A DNA stretch of 58,179 nucleotides from Enterococcus_D entomosocium (GTDB lineage: Bacteria > Bacillota > Bacilli > Lactobacillales > Enterococcaceae): NCBI RefSeq assembly GCF_030441895.1, contig NZ_JARJAS010000024.1, one strand, 5' to 3'. A program made the translations under genes and the position numbers. The notes beneath the pieces were generated by a model. It did no database searches. It was not told where the DNA came from and worked only from the letters and a program-made list of their open reading frames with translations. Position 1 is the first letter of the stretch. Every line of letters starts with the position of its first letter. Shown here in pieces: positions 45,435 through 52,704 of this stretch.

Positions 45435-46745
45435 ATGTCAAATCCAACAATAGCGATCGTTGGACGTCCGAATGTGGGGAAATCGACCATTTTCAACCGG
45501 ATAGCTGGAGAACGAATTTCGATCGTTGAGGATACTCCAGGAGTGACCAGAGATCGTATTTATGCCACTGGTGAATGGCTAGGCCGTGAGTTTAGCGTAA
45601 TCGATACTGGTGGGATCGATTTAAGTGATGAGCCGTTTATGGATCAAATCAAGCATCAAGCAGAAATCGCCATCGATGAAGCAGATGTCATTGTTTTTAT
45701 TACGAGTGCTCGTGAAGGAGTAACAGATGCTGACGAGCTTGTGGCTCGTTTGTTATACAAAAGCAACAAACCCGTGATTTTAGCGGTCAACAAAGTTGAT
45801 AATCCCGAGATGCGCAACGATATCTATGAATTTTATGGTTTAGGTCTGGGCGATCCATACCCAATCTCAGGAAGTCATGGATTAGGGATCGGTGATGTCC
45901 TAGATGAAGCAGTCAAACACTTTACCAATGAAGCGGAAGAAGAAGACGATTCCATCATCAAGTTTAGTTTGATCGGTCGACCAAACGTCGGGAAATCCTC
46001 TTTGATCAATGCGATTCTTGGAGAAGAGCGAGTAATTGTTTCAGATATCGAAGGAACGACTCGTGATGCGATCGATACCCATTTTACCAGCGAAAGCGGT
46101 CAAGAATTTACCATGATCGATACCGCCGGCATGCGTAAAAAAGGGAAGGTCTACGAATCTACTGAAAAATACAGTGTCATGCGAGCAATGCGGGCCATTG
46201 AACGCTCAGACGTCGTCTTGATGGTCTTGAACGCCGAAGAAGGAATTCGCGAGCAAGACAAACGGATCGCTGGCTATGCCCATGAAGCAGGCCGTGGAAT
46301 CATTATCGTTGTCAATAAATGGGATACATTGAAAAAAGAAACGAATACGATGCGTGATTTTGAAGAAGAAATCAGAGATGAATTCCAATATTTGGATTAT
46401 GCACCAATCATTTTCGTTTCCGCAGTGACGAAACAGCGCTTGAATAAGTTGCCGCAGTTGATCGAAGAAGTCAGCATGAATCAAAACATGCGTATTCCAT
46501 CTGCGTTGTTGAATGACGTCATTATGGATGCGGTGGCGATCAACCCAACACCAACAGACAAAGGCAAACGTTTGAAGATTTTTTATGCGACGCAAGTGGC
46601 TGTCAAACCGCCAACTTTTGTTATTTTTGTCAACGAAGAAGAACTGATGCATTTCTCTTATGCGCGTTTCTTAGAAAATCAAATCCGCAAGGCATTCACT
46701 TTTGAAGGAACGCCGATTCGGATCATTCCACGCAGAAGAAAATAG
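45435..46745 (+). CDS. der: Ribosome biogenesis GTPase Der (EngA)
   Basis: 436 residues with two tandem GTPase domains, P-loops GRPNVGKST (about residue 10) and GRPNVGKSS (about 185), DTGG/DTAG and NKVD/NKWD motifs, and a C-terminal KH-like domain. Needed for 50S assembly. GGAGGGT precedes the ATG. Confidence 0.98.
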   Translation: MSNPTIAIVGRPNVGKSTIFNRIAGERISIVEDTPGVTRDRIYATGEWLGREFSVIDTGGIDLSDEPFMDQIKHQAEIAIDEADVIVFITSAREGVTDADELVARLLYKSNKPVILAVNKVDNPEMRNDIYEFYGLGLGDPYPISGSHGLGIGDVLDEAVKHFTNEAEEEDDSIIKFSLIGRPNVGKSSLINAILGEERVIVSDIEGTTRDAIDTHFTSESGQEFTMIDTAGMRKKGKVYESTEKYSVMRAMRAIERSDVVLMVLNAEEGIREQDKRIAGYAHEAGRGIIIVVNKWDTLKKETNTMRDFEEEIRDEFQYLDYAPIIFVSAVTKQRLNKLPQLIEEVSMNQNMRIPSALLNDVIMDAVAINPTPTDKGKRLKIFYATQVAVKPPTFVIFVNEEELMHFSYARFLENQIRKAFTFEGTPIRIIPRRRK

Positions 46746-46881
46746 AGATTTTATCATACTTTGTTTCTTTTTACAAAGAAATCTGTCCTTTTCTAGAAAA
46801 ATGGGAAAAAACCAAAAAAAAACCCCCTAAAAACGTTAAAATCCTTGATATTACAAGGTTCTTATGATAACGTTATATCAG

Positions 46882-46907
46882 AATATTGATGGTAATCAAT
46901 ATTTGAC
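46882..46907 (+). promoter_or_regulatory. Inverted repeat overlapping the hup -35 element
   Basis: AATATTGAT-GGTA-ATCAATATT is a perfect nine-base inverted repeat whose last TT is the start of TTGACA (46902-46907), the best -35 before hup. The -10 is not clear (AAGATT lies 17 nt on). A further hairpin CCTTG/CAAGG lies at about 46843-46858. Confidence 0.5.
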
Positions 46908-46979
46908 AAAAACCTTGGACCACTCAAGATTTTTGTTGATGCATGACATCAAAAAAAATATCAGGAGGTGAAACCATCC

Positions 46980-47255
46980 ATGGCAAATAAAGCAGAATTA
47001 ATCGAAAAAGTTGCAGCAGCTACTGACTTAACTAAGAAAGACGCAACTGCAGCAGTAGACGCTGTATTCTCAACAATTCAAGACGCTTTAGCTAACGGTG
47101 AAAAAGTTCAATTGATCGGCTTTGGTAACTTTGAAGTTCGTTCTCGTGCAGAACGCAAAGGACGCAACCCACAAACTGGTGAAGAAATCAAGATCCCTGC
47201 TAGCAAAGTACCTGCATTCAAACCAGGTAAAGCTCTTAAAGACGCAGTGAAATAA
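46980..47255 (+). CDS. hup: DNA-binding protein HU
   Basis: 91 residues, the dimeric histone-like protein that bends and compacts DNA. MANKAELIEKVAAATDLTKKDA and GFGNFEVRSRAERKGRNPQTGEEI are unmistakable. ATG 46980 has AGGAGGTG about 11 nt upstream; a GTG four codons earlier would add residues that HU does not have. Last chromosomal gene before the prophage. Confidence 0.97.
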   Translation: MANKAELIEKVAAATDLTKKDATAAVDAVFSTIQDALANGEKVQLIGFGNFEVRSRAERKGRNPQTGEEIKIPASKVPAFKPGKALKDAVK

Positions 47256-47263
47256 CTTCATTA

Positions 47264-47303
47264 AAAACCCGTTGGGGCTCTAAGGCTCTAACGGGTTTTG
47301 TCT
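47264..47303 (+). terminator. hup terminator
   Basis: AAAACCCGTT and AACGGGTTTT pair, with an inner GAGCC-type stem, followed by GTCTTTT. The prophage integrase gene begins to be read toward this site from the right. Confidence 0.88.
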
Positions 47304-47349
47304 TTTATACATAGTTCCAAGGGGCAGAAAAGGGGCAATAAATTGTAGC

Positions 47350-48495
47350 TTAAAGTCCGTCCTTTTCCAAATCTTCCAGTATATTGGCACGCATATTTTT
47401 AGTGACATGTGTGTAAATCTGATTTGTAATCTTAGAATCCTCATGACCAACCCTATCCATGATTGCTTTTAACGGATAGCCTTTTTCAGCAAGCCAAGAA
47501 ATATGAGTGTGGCGGAAAATGTGCGAGGATAAATTCTTATGTTCTAATCCAACTCTAGCTCCAGCTTTTTTCAAACCTAAGTTGAAAGAATTAATTTGAA
47601 CGGGAACACCATTTTTAGTTACAAATAGATAGTTCAATTTCTCAAATTTGGGATTCTCAATAGCATCCAAATTCACTTCATCAATGGTTCGCTGAACGAG
47701 ATCAATCGTTCTTCTTGTGATGTCGATCGTTCTATAAGATGCATTCGTTTTAACAGGGCCTTTTATACCTTTACGATAGCCTTCAGTTCGGTCTATTGAT
47801 CCATTTACGTGCGCTTGGCGATTAACTAAGTCGAAATCATTTGGCTGCATTGCCGTAGCCTCGCCAACACGCATTCCCGTCAAAAACATAAATTCTGCTA
47901 ATCTACCCAAACGATATGTCGAGGGGCGACGATACAGTTCTTCAATGAGCATTTCTGCTTCTTCTCGTTCTAAGTATTTGTTTTCAAGCTTCTTGAAGTC
48001 CTCGCGAGTCTTTGGTCTCTTCTTAATGATAACGTCAGTCATTGGGTTAAAATCCACGTAGCTCATTCTACGAGCGTATTCAAATACCATATTAAAAATT
48101 GATTTTATGGTACTCATGTATTCATCCGAGTAATCAAGCTTATTGAATGCAGTTTGTAAAAGAGGGGCATCTATGTTGTCAGCCCAAACATCAGAACCGA
48201 TCATTTCCTTCACTGTTTTTATAGTGGCGTTGTATGCGGACTTAGAACTATTCCTAAGCGGCTTTTTATGACCTTCATACCATTGATCGATCGCATCGTG
48301 GAACATGATCCGCTCTTTTTTCTTCTCGTTTATCGCTTCGTTAATCTTTTTATCTAATAGCTTGCGTGCCTTATTAGAGGCTTGTGCAGAATCGCTCGTG
48401 AGTATAACACTCTTCTTTTTGGTCTTCTCAGAATACGGATCTTTATATCTTTCTACATACTTGAATTTTCCATCCGCTAGTTTCTCGATCCACAC
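47350..48495 (-). CDS. int: Phage integrase (tyrosine recombinase)
   Basis: 381 residues. N-terminal arm-binding part (WIEKLADGKFKYVERYKDP), SAM-like core domain (about 65-165) and catalytic domain with Arg in LTGMRVGEA, His-Arg in HIFRHTHISWLAE, His in VGHEDS and Tyr in IYTHVT. It inserts and excises the prophage. GTG 48495 has AGGAG 9 nt upstream; a TTG directly after that site is less likely. Confidence 0.94.
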   Translation of the reverse strand: MWIEKLADGKFKYVERYKDPYSEKTKKKSVILTSDSAQASNKARKLLDKKINEAINEKKKERIMFHDAIDQWYEGHKKPLRNSSKSAYNATIKTVKEMIGSDVWADNIDAPLLQTAFNKLDYSDEYMSTIKSIFNMVFEYARRMSYVDFNPMTDVIIKKRPKTREDFKKLENKYLEREEAEMLIEELYRRPSTYRLGRLAEFMFLTGMRVGEATAMQPNDFDLVNRQAHVNGSIDRTEGYRKGIKGPVKTNASYRTIDITRRTIDLVQRTIDEVNLDAIENPKFEKLNYLFVTKNGVPVQINSFNLGLKKAGARVGLEHKNLSSHIFRHTHISWLAEKGYPLKAIMDRVGHEDSKITNQIYTHVTKNMRANILEDLEKDGL

Positions 48496-48591
48496 TTTAA
48501 ACAACTCCTATAATTTGATACAATAGGCATAGCAAATAAGCCTATTTGTTTATTGCTAAGCACGCCATTCTGTGAGGGGAGGGCGTGTTTG

Positions 48592-49155
48592 TTATGGTTT
48601 AGTATATTCGCTAAATCCTATTCCGTCAGTTTCAACCACATATTTCTCATGAAGTTTCCAATCCCCAAATCCAGTTGGATCATATTTGAAAATTAACCCT
48701 ACGCTATATCCATCTTCGTTTGTGGGATAAGTAACCTCCATGGTTTCGTCTCCTTCCATTGCGCCGATAACGTGACTGGGAAGTCCGAATTTATGGACAG
48801 CTCCTTCAAGCATGAAAGCATTAACCGCAAATCCTTCATAGTCTTCTAAGGTCATTGTTTCATTTCCTATAGTGCTGTTTTCTACAATTTTATCTATATT
48901 GTAAAATTTGCTTCTGTCTTTTTGCTCATTTTTTTTAGACTCGCTCTTAGTAGTTTGGCTGTCTTCCGAACTCTCTTTTGCTGTGTCTCCATTTGTACTA
49001 GGAGGCATGTTCATAGCTCCGAATATGATAAGAACGAAACTAAACAGAATGACTAATAAAGAATTGATCTTTTTGTTTCTTTTTACAAAACTTAGTATTA
49101 ATAAGACAACACCTACCACAAGACCTAGTAAACCTAAGATAACCAAAAACGCCAT
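48592..49155 (-). CDS. Prophage membrane protein of unknown function
   Basis: 187 residues: two membrane helices (about 3-23 and 30-50), a Ser/Lys/Glu linker (about 55-85) and an extracytoplasmic domain (about 86-187). Not recognised. It lies between integrase and repressor, where lactococcal and streptococcal phages often keep superinfection-exclusion or other lysogeny genes, so it is probably expressed in the lysogen. GAGGAAA precedes the ATG. Confidence 0.7.
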   Translation of the reverse strand: MAFLVILGLLGLVVGVVLLILSFVKRNKKINSLLVILFSFVLIIFGAMNMPPSTNGDTAKESSEDSQTTKSESKKNEQKDRSKFYNIDKIVENSTIGNETMTLEDYEGFAVNAFMLEGAVHKFGLPSHVIGAMEGDETMEVTYPTNEDGYSVGLIFKYDPTGFGDWKLHEKYVVETDGIGFSEYTKP

Positions 49156-49210
49156 ACATTTTCCTCATTTCTCTGATATAATATATTTACACAACATCAT
49201 AAATGTGTAG

Positions 49211-49241
49211 CCCTTGCCAGAGTTAGCGGCTCTGACAGGGG
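49211..49241 (-). terminator. Possible terminator behind the repressor gene
   Basis: CCCTTGCCAGAG and CTCTGACAGGGG pair at 11 of 12 positions just behind the repressor stop codon. The T run expected of a terminator is weak, so this is tentative. Confidence 0.4.
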
Positions 49242-49246
49242 TATTC

Positions 49247-49954
49247 TTATATGATTACACGACCGATAAACTTAATATCCGAATCCTCAAATCTAAATAG
49301 CAAATCTATATAATCTTTGTTCAGGGAAACCAATCTAAGTGTTTTAGTTTCTTCATACACATAAACTTTCTTTATATAAGCTTCTCCGTCAACCTCAACC
49401 ACATAAATCCTACCATTTTGAATAGTATCTATGCCTTGTTTGAACTCATCTACATACACGATATCACCAGTATCAAACAACGGCTTCATAGAATCACCGA
49501 CAATTTTAAATATCCAATCATGTTCTGGCGCATCTGCTGGAACTTCTACTATATCTTTATCAGCTTCATAGTAGTTTAAAATACCAGTACCAGCTGATAA
49601 GTAAGCTTGCACCTCTTCATGGTTATCCTGAACAGGGAATTGAACCACGTTACTATTTTGTTCTTCAAGTTGCTGTTCAGCAAAGTTGTAGACTTTGGTT
49701 TGTCGCTCTTCGTTAAGCTGTTTATATATTGTTTCAATGGAAGGAACATTTTCGTCTTCCCAGCCCATTAAAAAAGCTGGGGTTGTTTTCAAAACTTCTG
49801 CAATATTATCAAGAATATTTGTAGGCAATTTTTCAATATCGCCTTTTTCATATCTAAAGATAGTAGATCTAGAAACTCCAAGTTTTTCCGCAACGACATC
49901 AGCGCTTAATTTTAATTCCTTTCGCCTTAGTTTCATTCTCTCTCCTATATCCAT
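49247..49954 (-). CDS. CI-like phage repressor with S24 autoprotease domain
   Basis: 235 residues. The N-terminal HTH_3 domain (about 4-60; SADVVAEKLGVSRSTIFRYEKG) binds DNA. The C-terminal LexA/CI-type domain has the Ala-Gly cleavage site in LSAGTG, Ser in GDSMKPL and Lys in GEAYIKK, so it should self-cleave under RecA/SOS signal. It holds the prophage silent. ATG 49954 has AGAGGTG 6 nt upstream. Confidence 0.94.
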   Translation of the reverse strand: MDIGERMKLRRKELKLSADVVAEKLGVSRSTIFRYEKGDIEKLPTNILDNIAEVLKTTPAFLMGWEDENVPSIETIYKQLNEERQTKVYNFAEQQLEEQNSNVVQFPVQDNHEEVQAYLSAGTGILNYYEADKDIVEVPADAPEHDWIFKIVGDSMKPLFDTGDIVYVDEFKQGIDTIQNGRIYVVEVDGEAYIKKVYVYEETKTLRLVSLNKDYIDLLFRFEDSDIKFIGRVII

Positions 49955-49974
49955 TTCATTCACCTCTTAAAAAG

Positions 49975-50027
49975 AGTATAAAACATACGTTGCATTAATG
50001 CAACAAAATAAATCGCATTAATGCAAC
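49975..50027 (-). promoter_or_regulatory. Repressor promoter with operators O1 and O2
   Basis: On the minus strand TTGCAT (50003-49998) and TATACT (49980-49975), 17-nt spacer. O1 GTTGCATTAATGCAAC (49989-50004) is a perfect palindrome covering the -35 and part of the spacer. O2 TCGCATTAATGCAAC (50013-50027) lies just upstream, one helical-turn pair away. Confidence 0.8.
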
Positions 50028-50034
50028 TTTTTAA

Positions 50035-50090
50035 TTGACTAATAAATAATAGGGTGGTATATTTGGTTTAACAAGTCGCGATAATGCGAC
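50035..50090 (+). promoter_or_regulatory. Early (lytic) promoter with operator O3
   Basis: TTGACT (50035) and TATATT (50058), 17-nt spacer. O3 GTCGCGATAATGCGAC (50075-50090) sits just after the expected start site. The three operators share GTYGCRWTAATGCRAC. Confidence 0.8.
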
Positions 50091-50111
50091 AAAAGAAAGG
50101 AGTGGTTATTC

Positions 50112-50354
50112 ATGATCAACACAAACAAGTTAAAAGGTCTTATCGTAGAACGTGGCACTACTCAACAAGCGGTAGCCGATTCAATCGGAATCGATCGTAG
50201 CACTTTTTATCGAAAAATGAAAAAAGGTGGAGATTTCTCAATTGAAGAAGCCAAAAAAATGAAATCAGAAATTCCGCTAACTGACCAAGAAGCAATAGAA
50301 ATTTTTTTTGGCGGAAAAGTCGCATTTACGCTACAAAATAAACAAACAATATAA
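50112..50354 (+). CDS. Cro-like helix-turn-helix regulator
   Basis: 80 residues with one HTH motif (about 18-40; TQQAVADSIGIDRSTFYRKM). First gene of the early operon, directly behind the three operators, so the likely Cro counterpart of the CI repressor. AAAGGAGTG precedes the ATG. Confidence 0.85.
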   Translation: MINTNKLKGLIVERGTTQQAVADSIGIDRSTFYRKMKKGGDFSIEEAKKMKSEIPLTDQEAIEIFFGGKVAFTLQNKQTI

Positions 50355-50376
50355 AAATGAGAAAGGAAGCCACAAA

Positions 50377-51201
50377 ATGAAAAATTTAGTACAAATCAAA
50401 AACGCTCAACCAGTTACAACAAGTTTGCAAGTTGCTGAGACGTTCGGCAAAGAACACTTTAATGTAATGCGAGACATTCAGAATTTAAGAAAAGACATTT
50501 TGCGTTCTGGAATTAACAGTAATTTAGAAAGTCCAAATTTGGACTCTGTTGATAAATCAACATTTCCAAGAGACAAATACTCTGGAATCAGCAGTAATTT
50601 AGAAAACTCAAATTTGAGTTCTGTTGATACATCAATGTTTCTAGAAGATTCCTACCAAGTTGAGGGCAACAAACGAAGATACCCAATGATCTACATGAAC
50701 AAGGACGGTTGGACATTGTTAGTCATGGGGTATCAAGGAGAAAAAGCAACGAAATTCAAACTTCAATATATCGCTCAGTTCAATCAAATGGAACAAGAGT
50801 TGAAACAGCCGAAACTTTCATTACCTCAAAACTACGCAAGTGCATTACGGAAACTAGCGGACACTGTAGAAGAAAACGAGAAACTAAAAGCACAGCTTAA
50901 TCAGCAAGATTTTCAACAAGGTGTTTTAGAACAAATCAATACAGAGGTGCTATACACAACAGAAGAAATCGCAAATCAATTCGGTTATGGTGGCGGACAC
51001 GGAGTTTATCTTTTCTATAAGAAGCTTCATGAATTAGGCGTTGTCTATCCACAACGAATGAGCAAGGGTTTCAAATGGCATTTATATGCTAAGCATCAAA
51101 ATAAAGGGTACAGAGGTACAGGGAAAACAGCGGATAAGCAAAAGTGGACTACAGCAGGTAAGGCGTTCCTTGAAAGCTTTGCAAATGAGCTGGGAAGATA
51201 G
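50377..51201 (+). CDS. Rha-family antirepressor with KilA-C-like C-terminus
   Basis: 274 residues. The N-terminal Rha domain (about 5-135; VAETFGKEHFNVMRDIQNL and RRYPMIYMNKDGWTLLVMGY) is followed by a coiled linker and a C-terminal antirepressor domain (about 185-274; VLYTTEEIANQFGYGGGHGVYLFYKKL). Proteins of this type control the phage switch. Odd: inside the Rha domain, residues about 44-93 are two tandem 25-residue copies encoded by a 75-nt direct repeat. ATG 50377 has AAAGGAAG about 9 nt upstream. Confidence 0.85.
   Translation: MKNLVQIKNAQPVTTSLQVAETFGKEHFNVMRDIQNLRKDILRSGINSNLESPNLDSVDKSTFPRDKYSGISSNLENSNLSSVDTSMFLEDSYQVEGNKRRYPMIYMNKDGWTLLVMGYQGEKATKFKLQYIAQFNQMEQELKQPKLSLPQNYASALRKLADTVEENEKLKAQLNQQDFQQGVLEQINTEVLYTTEEIANQFGYGGGHGVYLFYKKLHELGVVYPQRMSKGFKWHLYAKHQNKGYRGTGKTADKQKWTTAGKAFLESFANELGR
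50506..50655 (+). repeat. 75-nt tandem direct repeat within the Rha gene
   Basis: Copies 50506-50580 and 50581-50655 both begin TCTGGAAT, have no gap and agree at about 58 of 75 bases. The reading frame is kept; both encode S-G-I-x-S-N-L-E-x-x-N-L-x-S-V-D-x-S-x-F. Confidence 0.9.
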
Positions 51202-51216
51202 ACAGGAGGGGTCAAA

Positions 51217-51519
51217 TTGAAAAAGCCTACTTTAAAAGAATTGATCATATCTGCTGAAAAAGAAGCAAATCCAGATGATTGGTATCGTCAAGGACTTATC
51301 CTGGAAAAATTTCACGGAATGTCAAAATCGGCTTTGCTGCAATATTGCAAGGAAATGGACGAAATTCCTGAGTTCGCAGAAGGCTTGCTTCGCCCAGGAC
51401 CATCAACCACATTTATTCATTACCAAACCTTCTTATGGTTCTTAAAGTGGAAAGATACTAATAGATATTTAACCACTAAATTATCGCCTCACGAGGTGCT
51501 TGGTGGTGTTAAAGCATGA
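51217..51519 (+). CDS. Small phage early protein, unknown
   Basis: 100 residues starting at TTG, with CAGGAGGGG 5 nt upstream. Pattern PDDWYRQGLILEKFHGMSKSALLQY followed by IHYQTFLWFLKWKDTNRYL suggests a small helical DNA-binding or excisionase-like protein, but I do not recognise it firmly. It overlaps the next gene. Confidence 0.6.
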   Translation: MKKPTLKELIISAEKEANPDDWYRQGLILEKFHGMSKSALLQYCKEMDEIPEFAEGLLRPGPSTTFIHYQTFLWFLKWKDTNRYLTTKLSPHEVLGGVKA

Positions 51520-51712
51520 CCTATACCGACAAGGCAAGGCGTGGCTGTTGTATGCGAAGTATCAAAACGAAGGATACACACACATTGAAATGGTTCCGGT
51601 GCAAGGAACGGATAATTTAAAACCGATTATGAAATGGACGCAAAAAGGTCATTTATTCCTTTATAACTTTTTGAAGGAACGCAACATTTTGCCAAATATC
51701 GAATTATTTTAA
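51500..51712 (+). CDS. Stand-alone KilA-C-like C-terminal fragment
   Basis: About 70 residues. LYRQGKAWLLYAKYQNEGY and MKWTQKGHLFLYNFL correspond to the last part of the antirepressor domain at the end of the Rha gene (WHLYAKHQNKGY, KWTTAGKAFLESF). It lacks the rest of the domain, so it is a split or decayed antirepressor remnant, or a small protein made by coupling to the gene it overlaps. Start uncertain (TTG 51500 or GTG 51503/51506). Confidence 0.55.
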   Translation: MVVLKHDLYRQGKAWLLYAKYQNEGYTHIEMVPVQGTDNLKPIMKWTQKGHLFLYNFLKERNILPNIELF

Positions 51713-51725
51713 AGGGGAGTATGAA

Positions 51726-51899
51726 ATGTACGAAAAAGAAGAAGCTAAACAAAAAGCAGTAGAAGTACTTGCTAATCATTTGGACATGCTAGCAAGCATT
51801 CCTACCGAAGTTGCAACTGAAAATCCTGTAATTCTAGTAGCTATTAGTGAATCAATAAAAACTTGTTCATTAGCTCTTGCGTTGGTTGCCAAACTTTGA
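51726..51899 (+). CDS. Small phage protein, unknown
   Basis: 57 residues, helical, starting MYEKEEAKQKAVEVLANHL. GGGGAG lies 8-9 nt before the ATG. Its last 30 nt overlap the tail of the opposite-strand frame at 51870-52199. Not recognised. Confidence 0.6.
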   Translation: MYEKEEAKQKAVEVLANHLDMLASIPTEVATENPVILVAISESIKTCSLALALVAKL

Positions 51900-52199
51900 T
51901 AATTCTTCTGCCTCCTGGCCAACATTGAGAAGATGATTCATATTGTATTTTCCAGTAATCACACCAGCAGCAATATCATTAATAATGTCTTTTTCGCTTC
52001 TTTGGTTTTCCTGATTAAATTAGACAGTTAGCAACTCAATTTGGTGTTCGTGTTGTTTATCTAGTTTGTCTATCTCATTTTTGAATTGAGATTCAACTTC
52101 TTTAAGTTTGTTTTTTGCTTGGATAGTGGCAGTCAGGTATGCAAACGCCGAAGGTATGCAAGCCGTTATTAAAGATGTAACTATTACAGACCAATCCAT
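51870..52199 (-). pseudogene. Small coiled-coil membrane protein gene with in-frame stop
   Basis: GCGAGGTG lies 6 nt before an ATG at 52199. The first 59 codons encode a membrane segment (SVIVTSLITACIPSAFAYLTA) and a charged helix ending KQHEHQIELLTV, then TAA at 52022-52020. The same frame goes straight on for 49 more sense codons (FNQENQRSEKDIINDI...) to a stop at 51870. So a gene of about 109 residues has probably been cut by one base change; the 59-residue product may still be made. TATAAT lies on this strand just upstream. Confidence 0.55.
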
Positions 52200-52223
52200 A
52201 ATTTCACCTCGCTTTCATATATA

Positions 52224-52244
52224 AATTATACCAAAGAAAAGAGG
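52224..52244. repeat. Intergenic linker repeat, copy 1
   Basis: AATTATACCAAAG followed by AAAAGAGG. On the minus strand it reads as TATAAT, the likely -10 of the gene at 51870-52199; on the plus strand it ends in the ribosome site of the next gene. Related copies are at 52534, 53531 and 56091. Confidence 0.6.
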
Positions 52245-52251
52245 AACCAAA

Positions 52252-52500
52252 ATGAAAATAACAGATGTGCTAAAGAGCGTTGATAAAAATTTTACGATCG
52301 GCGGGATCGACTATGATCCACAAACAGGTGAAGGAGAATTGAAAATGAAGAAAGAAGTCTTCGAAATAAAAGCAAAAGTAGTCGGATTAGACGAGGCAAC
52401 AGAAAAAGTCGAGAAGTATATTGAGTTACTCGAAAAAGCCAAAACGTTGGCAGACGAATTGGCTTCGGTAGAGTTTGAGCTTGTGTTTGGTGAAGATTAA
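52252..52500 (+). CDS. Small phage protein, paralogue of the C-terminal half of 52705-53274
   Basis: 82 residues. MKITDVLKSVDKNFTIGGIDYDP and the helical end LEKAKTLADEL align with IADVFKSIDKTDAIGSIDFDP and FEKAKELLADL in the gene at 52705-53274. An alpha/beta domain of unknown function. AGAGGAACC lies before the ATG. Confidence 0.65.
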   Translation: MKITDVLKSVDKNFTIGGIDYDPQTGEGELKMKKEVFEIKAKVVGLDEATEKVEKYIELLEKAKTLADELASVEFELVFGED

Positions 52501-52533
52501 TTGAAATCAATCTCAGATTCACGCTGATAAGCC

Positions 52534-52556
52534 AATTATACCAAAGAAAAGAGGAA
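52534..52556. repeat. Intergenic linker repeat, copy 2
   Basis: AATTATACCAAAG with AAAAGAGG, identical to copy 1 over 21 bases, preceded by CTGATAAG as in copy 3. No opposite-strand gene lies beside this copy. Confidence 0.6.
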
Positions 52557-52561
52557 GAAAA

Positions 52562-52702
52562 ATGAAGATCACGATCGAAGCAACGTCAGAAGAAGTAAAA
52601 GGCTTGCTACAAGCTACTGTAAATAGCGAGGAGCAAATCGAAAACAATTGTAATTACGAGTGGACTGCAGACGGAGAATTAAAGAGAAAGGCGGGCATTT
52701 AA
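52562..52702 (+). CDS. Very small phage protein
   Basis: 46 residues, MKITIEATSEEVKGLLQATV..., with AGAGGAAG 5-6 nt before the ATG. It ends 2 nt before the next gene. Its opening resembles the tiny protein at 56114. Function unknown. Confidence 0.55.
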   Translation: MKITIEATSEEVKGLLQATVNSEEQIENNCNYEWTADGELKRKAGI

Positions 52703-52704
52703 AA

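Noticed and set aside
48519..48590. Type I toxin-antitoxin locus in the gap beside the integrase
   Set aside because: Two hairpins are present (AATAGGC/GCCTATT and CACGCC/GGCGTG), but no short hydrophobic frame with a ribosome site was found on either strand.
52292..52522. Minus-strand frame over the gene at 52252-52500
   Set aside because: Shadow of the plus gene: no ribosome site, and the paralogue at 52705 supports the plus frame.
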